Source: Lentzea aerocolonigenes
Lineage (GTDB): Bacteria > Actinomycetota > Actinomycetes > Mycobacteriales > Pseudonocardiaceae
DNA: 21,038 nucleotides
Reading direction: 5' to 3'
Assembly: GCF_000955955.1 (NCBI RefSeq)
Contig: NZ_JYJG01000320.1
Location: 1 to 21,038, forward strand
A program made the translations under genes and the position numbers. Of this stretch, positions 16,123 to 21,038 are shown one piece after another. The notes beneath the pieces are model-generated. The model was not told the origin of the DNA. It searched no databases and saw only the letters and a list, made by a program, of their open reading frames with translations. Each line of letters begins with the position of its first letter. Position 1 is the stretch's first letter.

Positions 16123-17741
16123 TGCAGTGCCTCCGCGATGGGGCCGAGAGCGAGAGCGGGAACGAACGTCAGCGCGGCGACCAGGACGATCGAGCCGGTG
16201 AGCAGGGTCGCGAAGAGCGGCCCGGTGGTGGGCAGCGTGCCCGAGGTGACCGGCACCTTCTTCTGCGCGGCAAGGGATCCGGCGAGCGCCAGCACCGCGA
16301 TGATCGGGATGAACCGGCCGAACAGCATGCACAGGCCCAGTGACGACTGGAACCAGTCGTTCGTGACCGTGATGCCGGCGAACGCACTGCCGTTGTTGTT
16401 CGACGCCGACGCGTAGGCGTAGAGGATCTCGGACAGCCCGTGCGCGCCGGGGTTGTTGAGGGCGCCTTGCGTGCTCGGCAGGATCGCCGCGATTCCCGCA
16501 CCGATCAGCAGCACCGTCGGCATCGCGAGGATCGAGACCGCGGCGGCCGTGACCTCCTTGCGGCCCAGCTTCTTGCCCAGGTACTCCGGCGTGCGGCCGA
16601 CCATCAGGCCCGCCAGGAACATCGCGATGATCGCCATCACCAGGATGCTGTAGAGGCCGGTGCCGACACCGCCGGGCGTCATCTCGCCGAACAGCATGTT
16701 CAGCAACGTGCCGCCGCCACCGAGGCCGGAGTAGCTGTCGTGCAGCGAGTTGGTCGCGCCGGTCGACGTGCCGGTCGTGGAGTCGGCGAAGATCGCGCTG
16801 CCGGGGATGCCGAGACGGAGCTCCTTGCCCTCCAACGGCCTGAGCCCACCGGCTTCCGCGCCCCAGATCACCGCGAGCATCGCGGCCCAGATGACGCCCA
16901 TGACGCTCAGCAGCACGTACCCCTGCTTGTGCTGGCCGACGAGCCGGCCGAACGTGCGGGTGAGCGCGACCGGGATCACCAGGATCAGGAAGATCTGGAT
17001 GAGGTTGGTCCACTCACCTGGGTTCTCGAACGGGTGCGCCGAGTTGGCGTTGAGGACGCCGCCGCCGTTGGTGCCGAGCTCCTTGATGGCCTCTTGGCCG
17101 GCAACGGGTGCGTTGGCGATCGTCTGACCGTCGACGTCCACACCGGACTTGAGCGACATCGTGACGCCGAATGCGATGAGGACGAGTGCGAACACGAACG
17201 CGATCGGCAGCAGGATGCGGATGGTGCCGCGGGTGAGGTCGACCCAGAAGTTGCCGAGCCGGTCGGTCTGGTGCCGGACGAACCCGCGGATCAACGCCAC
17301 CGCCACCGCGAGCCCGACGGCCGCCGACACGAAGTTCTGCACGGTCAGGCCGATCATCTGGACCGCGTGGCCCATCACGGCTTCCGGCACGTACGACTGC
17401 CAGTTCGTGTTGGTCACGAAGCTGATCGCCGTGTTGAACGCCATGCCGGGCGCTACGTTCCCGCGGCCGAAGTCGAAAGGTAACCAGCTTTGCGCCCGCT
17501 GGATGACGTACAGGAACACGACGCTCACGAAGGAGAAGCCGAGCACGCCGTACGCGTAGGTGCTCCACTTCTGCTCGGCGTTCGGGTCGATGCGCGCGAA
17601 CCGGTAGATGGCCAGTTCGACCTTCGAGTGCCCCTTGTTCTGGAACACCCGAGCCATGTGGTCGCCGAGGGGCCGGTACACGACCGCCAGGGCCGCGACG
17701 AGGATGCCGACCTGCAGCAGGCCGGCCACGAGAGGTGACAT
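16119..17741 (-). CDS. kdpA: KdpA, potassium-channel-like subunit
   Basis: Membrane subunit with four pore-loop repeats that selects and binds potassium. It has 540 residues, slightly short of the E. coli protein (about 557). Selectivity-loop segments are visible at TNTNWQSY (110-117), [29 protein letters not shown] and NNNGSAFAG. Around ten hydrophobic helices are present. The start ATG shares a base with the kdpF stop (TGATG). The ribosome-binding site GGAGAAG (17747-17753) is formed by the last codons of kdpF. It overlaps kdpB at its 3' end. Confidence 0.96.
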   Translation of the reverse strand: MSPLVAGLLQVGILVAALAVVYRPLGDHMARVFQNKGHSKVELAIYRFARIDPNAEQKWSTYAYGVLGFSFVSVVFLYVIQRAQSWLPFDFGRGNVAPGMAFNTAISFVTNTNWQSYVPEAVMGHAVQMIGLTVQNFVSAAVGLAVAVALIRGFVRHQTDRLGNFWVDLTRGTIRILLPIAFVFALVLIAFGVTMSLKSGVDVDGQTIANAPVAGQEAIKELGTNGGGVLNANSAHPFENPGEWTNLIQIFLILVIPVALTRTFGRLVGQHKQGYVLLSVMGVIWAAMLAVIWGAEAGGLRPLEGKELRLGIPGSAIFADSTTGTSTGATNSLHDSYSGLGGGGTLLNMLFGEMTPGGVGTGLYSILVMAIIAMFLAGLMVGRTPEYLGKKLGRKEVTAAAVSILAMPTVLLIGAGIAAILPSTQGALNNPGAHGLSEILYAYASASNNNGSAFAGITVTNDWFQSSLGLCMLFGRFIPIIAVLALAGSLAAQKKVPVTSGTLPTTGPLFATLLTGSIVLVAALTFVPALALGPIAEALQ

Positions 17742-17839
17742 CAGAACTTCTCCGGCCTGATGAGTGCGATGAACAGGTAGACGATCAGCCCGAGCGCGAT
17801 CACGCCGGCGACGGCGTTCGCGACAAGTCCCGTGCTCAC
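17741..17839 (-). CDS. kdpF: KdpF, small subunit of the potassium pump
   Basis: A 32-residue single-helix protein starting at GTG 17839. It begins MSTGLVANAVAGVIALG and ends LFIALIRPEKF, matching the usual KdpF pattern of a hydrophobic helix followed by a short basic-acidic tail with P-E-K/R-F. It stabilises the KdpABC complex in the membrane. Its start overlaps the stop of the upstream small ORF (GTGA) and its stop overlaps kdpA (TGATG). Confidence 0.88.
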   Translation of the reverse strand: MSTGLVANAVAGVIALGLIVYLFIALIRPEKF

Positions 17840-17919
17840 AACTTCTCCAGTCCGCGCACCGTCAAGCCCAGCACGACGAAACTCCCGATCAGCAGCAACG
17901 CGTAGGCCAGGTCGGCCAT
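17836..17919 (-). CDS. 27-residue membrane ORF upstream of kdpF
   Basis: An ORF beginning MADLAYALLLIG and ending LTVRGLEKL. It predicts one membrane helix (about 4-20) and a positively charged tail. The ATG at 17919 has a good ribosome-binding site, AAGGGAG (17927-17933), the strongest in the operon leader. It overlaps kdpF by four bases. From memory, similar tiny ORFs precede kdpF in other actinobacteria, but I know of no assigned function. It may be an extra pump subunit, a second KdpF-like peptide, or a leader that couples ribosomes into kdpF. Confidence 0.7.
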   Translation of the reverse strand: MADLAYALLLIGSFVVLGLTVRGLEKL

Positions 17920-17979
17920 GACGCCGCTCCCTTCAACGACAGGTTTTCTTGATGACGCCCGGCAGCGTGCAACACGAAA

Positions 17980-18039
17980 TGCCTGATCAGGCGGTGCCTG
18001 ACAGCGTCCTTACGGCGTTGGCGGCGGCTTTTACGCGTT
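17980..18039. promoter_or_regulatory. kdp upstream region with candidate KdpE boxes and overlapping palindromes
   Basis: The 192-base gap between the divergent kdp operon and kinase gene (17920-18111) contains two direct repeats, CTTACGGCGTT (18009-18019) and TTTTACGCGTT (18029-18039), about two helical turns apart, an arrangement expected for OmpR-family proteins such as KdpE. Nearer the operon, GCCTGATCAGGC (17981-17992) is a perfect 12-base palindrome, and TGCCTGA occurs at 17980-17986 and 17995-18001. No clear -10/-35 pair and no ydaO-type c-di-AMP riboswitch sequence were recognised. Confidence 0.4.
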
Positions 18040-18068
18040 CTTGAGGCCGGGGAGACCCAGGTCTCATC

Positions 18069-18083
18069 CGATAGGGCCTATCG
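18069..18083. promoter_or_regulatory. Perfect 15-base palindrome upstream of the kinase gene
   Basis: CGATAGG-G-CCTATCG is a perfect 7+1+7 inverted repeat, 29 bases before the GTG at 18112. Its size and position suit an operator for a dimeric regulator or a small hairpin. No regulator gene is adjacent on this side. Confidence 0.45.
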
Positions 18084-18111
18084 CGGTCACGGGGTGTGAG
18101 ATCGTCGCGGC

Positions 18112-18702
18112 GTGACTGGGGTGCTTGAAGAAGTCGCCGACCTGCTGCCTGCTTCCGGGCTGGTCGCGGTCGACGGGGTGGACGGCGCGGGCAAGACGAC
18201 GTTCTGCGACGAACTGGCCGTGGTGCTGCGCACGCGGGGGCGTGAGGTGGTGCGGGCGTCCGTGGACGACTTCCACCACCCGCGTGCGGTGCGCTGGCAC
18301 CGTGGCCGGACGTCGCCAGAAGGCTTCTTCCTCGACAGCTTCGACCACGAGCGGTTCGCCGAACGACTGCTCGTGCCGTTCGCCGCCGGGAAGCCGTTCC
18401 GCCGCGCGAGCCACGACCTGGCGACCGACGAGTACGTGGACGCGCCGTACGAGACCGCGTCGCCGGAAGCGATCCTGCTGGTGGACGGGATCTTCCTGCA
18501 CCGCGACGAGCTCGTGGAGCACTGGGACTTCTCGGTGTTCCTGTCCGTCGAGTTCGCGGTGTCGGTGGCGCGCATGGCGAAGCGCGACGGCAGTCCGTCC
18601 GATCCGGACGATCCGCGCAACCGCCGTTACGTCGAGGGCCAGAAGCTCTACTTCGCGAAGTGCACCCCTGCGGAACGGGCCGGCGTCGTCGTCGACTGGT
18701 AG
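18112..18702 (+). CDS. Uridine kinase-like P-loop nucleotide kinase
   Basis: A 196-residue cytoplasmic P-loop kinase. Walker A is GVDGAGKT (22-29). A likely substrate-binding aspartate pair follows the second strand (SVDDFHHPR). The Walker B-like strand is ILLVDGIFLHRDEL, and NRRYVEGQKLYF follows the lid region. This pattern fits actinobacterial proteins annotated as uridine kinase, which phosphorylate uridine or a related small molecule. The exact substrate cannot be told from sequence; pantothenate or phosphoribulokinase-like relatives share the fold. Start GTG 18112, divergent from kdp. Confidence 0.75.
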   Translation: MTGVLEEVADLLPASGLVAVDGVDGAGKTTFCDELAVVLRTRGREVVRASVDDFHHPRAVRWHRGRTSPEGFFLDSFDHERFAERLLVPFAAGKPFRRASHDLATDEYVDAPYETASPEAILLVDGIFLHRDELVEHWDFSVFLSVEFAVSVARMAKRDGSPSDPDDPRNRRYVEGQKLYFAKCTPAERAGVVVDW

Positions 18703-18798
18703 ATCGACCCCCAAATCGTTACGCGGTGTGATAACGCCTGGTCGCCTTGCGACGACGTACGGGCCACAGCGTCCGAACGGCGTAACGAGGAGACCACC

Positions 18799-19503
18799 AT
18801 GGCGACCACGTTCTGGGCTTGGCTCGTGTCCGCACTCGTCATCGTGCTGCTCGCGGTGGTGATTCCGAGCAGGCTGGGCGCGCAGAGCGTGCTGCGGGAC
18901 GCGCGCGGCCGGTACAGCCTGAGCCGCCTGCAGGTGATGTTGTGGACGGTCGTGCTGCTGTCGCTGATCGCGGGCATGGCGTTCGGGCGGTTCGCGGCCG
19001 GGCAGGTCGACGTGGCCGGTTTCCAGATCCCGGAACAGGTGCTGCGGTTGCTCGGCATCTCGCTCGCGTCCGCGGTCGTGGCGGCGGCCGTGAAGGTCGT
19101 GAAGAGCACGAACCGGCCAGAGGCGGTGGCCGCCTACCCCGTGGGGAAGGAAGGCGGGAAGCTGTGGGAGATGTTGACCGTCGAGGAGGGCGCGTCGGCG
19201 GGCAGGTCCGTCGACCTGGCCAAGTTCCAGAACTTCGTCGTCACCGTGCTGCTGGTGGTCCTCTACGTCGCGCAGGCGGTCTCGGCGCTCAAGGCCGTGA
19301 ACAACCCGGCCGGCATCGCCGGGCTGCCCGCGTTCTCCGACGCGTTCCTGGTGCTGCTCGGGGTGAGCCACGCCGGGTACCTGCTCGGCAAGATGCCTTC
19401 GCCCGCAGGCACTCCCGCGGGTGGCACCATGGCCGAGCGGCTCGCTTCCGCCGCATCGGAGACGGAAGTGTCCAAGATCGTCCCCGAGGTGCGCACCGCG
19501 TGA
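18799..19503 (+). CDS. Membrane protein with an internal duplication, function unknown
   Basis: I do not recognise a named family. The 234 residues predict five membrane helices (about 6-23, 46-64, 81-99, 143-162 and 181-197). Two halves share one pattern: SLSRLQVMLWTVVLL ... LLGIS ... K at 40-99, and DLAKFQNFVVTVLLV ... LLGVS ... GK at 139-198. Each has a polar S/D-L-x-[KR]-[LF]-Q entry before a helix, and a second helix starting LLG[IV]S. The soluble linker (100-138) and C-terminal tail (199-234) are probably cytoplasmic. A clear ribosome-binding site, AGGAG (18788-18792), precedes ATG 18799. The TPR gene starts 13 bases after its stop, suggesting co-transcription. Confidence 0.8.
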   Translation: MATTFWAWLVSALVIVLLAVVIPSRLGAQSVLRDARGRYSLSRLQVMLWTVVLLSLIAGMAFGRFAAGQVDVAGFQIPEQVLRLLGISLASAVVAAAVKVVKSTNRPEAVAAYPVGKEGGKLWEMLTVEEGASAGRSVDLAKFQNFVVTVLLVVLYVAQAVSALKAVNNPAGIAGLPAFSDAFLVLLGVSHAGYLLGKMPSPAGTPAGGTMAERLASAASETEVSKIVPEVRTA

Positions 19504-19516
19504 TATCTACTCGCCC

Positions 19517-21016
19517 GTGATCGAGCGAGTACAGCGCGAAGAGACGTGGCAGCAGCCGTCGGTGGACATCTACCCGGATCCGTACAAGATCATCCGGATC
19601 CAGTTCCCGGTCGTCGAGGAGCTGCGGGACACGCCGCGGGAGACGTGGCCGTCGCGCGACGCCTTGCCGTCCACGCTGAGGATCCTCGCGGACACCTTCC
19701 AGGACGCGGGCTGGCACGGCCTGGCCGTGCGCATGTTCCAGGAGGCTCTGGAGTTCGTCCGGCACGATGCCGACCGGGTGACCCTGCGGCGGACACTGGA
19801 CTCCCTGCGCAAGAGTCTCGTCGCACTGGAGCGGTACGAGGAGGCGTTGCCGGTCGCCGAGGAGGAGCACGCGGTCGCCCTCGAACTGGCCAGACCGGGC
19901 GGCTACGACCTGGAGGTCGCCAACGGGACCTGGTCGTCGCTGATCAGCCTGCTCGGCAAGCTGGGCAGGCACGAGGACGCCGCCCGCGCCGCGGCCGAAG
20001 CGGTCGAGTTCGCCCGCGGGCAGAAGAAGGTCAAGAACGGACCGCCGGAGGGGTATCCCCTGGCCCACGGGCTGTCCGAGTACGCACGGCGGTTGAAGGC
20101 GATCGGCGAGTACGAGAAGGCGATCGACGCGGCCGCGGAGGCCGCGGCGTTCTGGCAGCATCGGGACACGTTCTCCACGGGTTACGACGTCTTCGACGCG
20201 CTCAGCCTCCTGCAGCAGCGCGTCGGCCGGATCGACGAGGCTCGCGCGTCCCACGCCGCCGCGGTGGAGACGCTGCGGCGGCCCGCGGAGAAGACACGCG
20301 ACTGGACGTACCTCAGCAACCTGGCCGGGGCGTTGACCAACCACGGCATCCGGCTGCACGACCTGGGGTTCGACGAGGACTCGCTGCCGGCGCACCAGGA
20401 GTCGGTCGACCGCTACCGCGCACTGGCGGCGGCGACGGAGCGGGAGGAGACCATCAAGAAGATGGAGCTCCGTCTCGCCGCCGCGCTCTGCAGCCTCTCC
20501 TGCCGGTTCGACGACCTCGACCGGCTCGACGAGTGCTTCGCCGCCAGCGACGAGGCCATCGCGCTCGCCACCAGGCACGACGATCGCGAGCTGCTCGCGC
20601 GGGCGTGGACCAACCGGGCCAGCGCCCTGATCTCACATCGTGCCCACGCCGAAGCAGCCGAGGCGGCCGCCAAGGGGCTGGAGCTCTACGACGACGCCGA
20701 GGACAAGGCCATGGCGCGCAACACCTTCGCGCTGGCGTCTGTCCACTTGCAACAGTACGACGTGGCGCTGGAGGCGTCGCTGCAGTCCGTCGCCGAGTAC
20801 CGCGGGTGGTACGCCGGCGACCCGTACGAGTACGCCTACCTGCTCGCCGATGCTTTGACGGACCACGCGCTCATCCGTGTGCTGCGGGCAGAACGCGCAG
20901 AGGCCGAGGCCGCGATCGCCGAGTCCCTTGTGCTGCACGAGGAACTGGTCGCGCGCAACCCCGGCCGTTATCAGCGGGAGCTGGACCGTGCCCGGAGAGT
21001 CGCCGCCGAGATCTAA
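19517..21016 (+). CDS. Tetratricopeptide (TPR) repeat protein, function unknown
   Basis: A soluble, almost entirely helical protein of 499 residues with TPR-like helix pairs from about residue 45 to the end. Examples are DAGWHGLAVRMFQEALEF, LGRHEDAARAAAEAVEFA, IGEYEKAIDAAAEAAAFW, VGRIDEARASHAAAVETL and HAEAAEAAAKGLELY. No catalytic, membrane or DNA-binding domain is seen, so a scaffold or regulatory role is inferred. The chosen start is GTG 19517; the frame is open back to an ATG at 19421, but that would overlap the membrane protein gene by 83 bases with low-complexity sequence. No good ribosome-binding site is visible, so translation may be coupled to the gene ahead. The stop is TAA at 21014-21016. 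Confidence 0.82.
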   Translation: MIERVQREETWQQPSVDIYPDPYKIIRIQFPVVEELRDTPRETWPSRDALPSTLRILADTFQDAGWHGLAVRMFQEALEFVRHDADRVTLRRTLDSLRKSLVALERYEEALPVAEEEHAVALELARPGGYDLEVANGTWSSLISLLGKLGRHEDAARAAAEAVEFARGQKKVKNGPPEGYPLAHGLSEYARRLKAIGEYEKAIDAAAEAAAFWQHRDTFSTGYDVFDALSLLQQRVGRIDEARASHAAAVETLRRPAEKTRDWTYLSNLAGALTNHGIRLHDLGFDEDSLPAHQESVDRYRALAAATEREETIKKMELRLAAALCSLSCRFDDLDRLDECFAASDEAIALATRHDDRELLARAWTNRASALISHRAHAEAAEAAAKGLELYDDAEDKAMARNTFALASVHLQQYDVALEASLQSVAEYRGWYAGDPYEYAYLLADALTDHALIRVLRAERAEAEAAIAESLVLHEELVARNPGRYQRELDRARRVAAEI

Positions 21017-21038
21017 GCACGTTGCCGGAAGTCCTGTC

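Noticed and set aside
13918..16416. Long open frame of 832 codons on the plus strand opposite kdpB and kdpC
   Set aside because: It is rich in R, H, D and low-complexity sequence with no recognisable domain, and lies antisense to strongly conserved kdp genes. It is a high-GC shadow frame.
16123..17013. Extension of the KdpB frame upstream of 16122
   Set aside because: It runs inside kdpA in another frame. The GTG overlapping the kdpA stop gives the normal KdpB N-terminus and length.
17920..18060. Possible c-di-AMP (ydaO) riboswitch in front of kdp
   Set aside because: The region is placed right for such a switch but shows none of the conserved ydaO motif sequence on the minus strand that I can recognise.
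18741..18753. GTCGC-CTT-GCGAC inverted repeat before the membrane protein gene
   Set aside because: Five-base GC-rich arms are frequent by chance in this DNA, and no partner copy was found.

Overview
The window is GC-rich actinomycete DNA. Codon use, Tat-type lipoproteins, an ABC sugar importer without its own ATPase, short intergenic palindromes and apparent leaderless starts all suit a soil actinobacterium. My best guess is the Pseudonocardiaceae (Lentzea/Saccharothrix/Amycolatopsis type), an inference from gene style and not from any search. Coding density is very high. The longest stretch without a gene is about 190 bases (17920-18111), and no rRNA, tRNA, CRISPR array or insertion sequence was seen.

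Region A (1-10166) is a compact alpha-galactoside utilisation locus built on oxidative (De Ley-Doudoroff type) galactose catabolism. A secreted GH27 alpha-galactosidase with a C-terminal beta-propeller is followed by an SDR dehydrogenase (candidate galactose dehydrogenase) and a D-galactonate dehydratase (dgoD, cut by the left edge). Divergent from these is a DgoA-like 2-keto-3-deoxy-6-phosphogalactonate aldolase. A second operon encodes a lipoprotein, two permeases and a cytoplasmic GH36 alpha-galactosidase. It diverges from a FadR-subfamily GntR regulator resembling DgoR. Both divergent intergenic gaps carry the same 18-base AT-rich sequence (17/18 identical), the likely operator, so one regulator could control all four transcription units. 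The lactonase, the sugar-acid kinase and the importer ATPase are not in the window.

Region B (10167-12596) holds a hairpin, a secreted neutral sphingomyelinase C-type phosphodiesterase, and a convergent diaminopimelate decarboxylase (lysA family).

Region C (12597-17919, minus strand) is a kdp high-affinity potassium operon: a 27-residue membrane ORF, kdpF, kdpA, kdpB, kdpC, a kdpD remnant and kdpE, mostly with overlapping stops and starts. kdpD is cut to 128 codons by at least two in-frame internal deletions. It keeps the start of the N-terminal sensor domain and the end of the ATPase domain but loses the phospho-acceptor histidine region. kdpE looks fully intact.

Region D (17920-21038) contains the structured kdp upstream region with several short repeats, a divergent uridine-kinase-like P-loop protein, a membrane protein made of two copies of the same unit, and a closely following TPR protein that may work with it.
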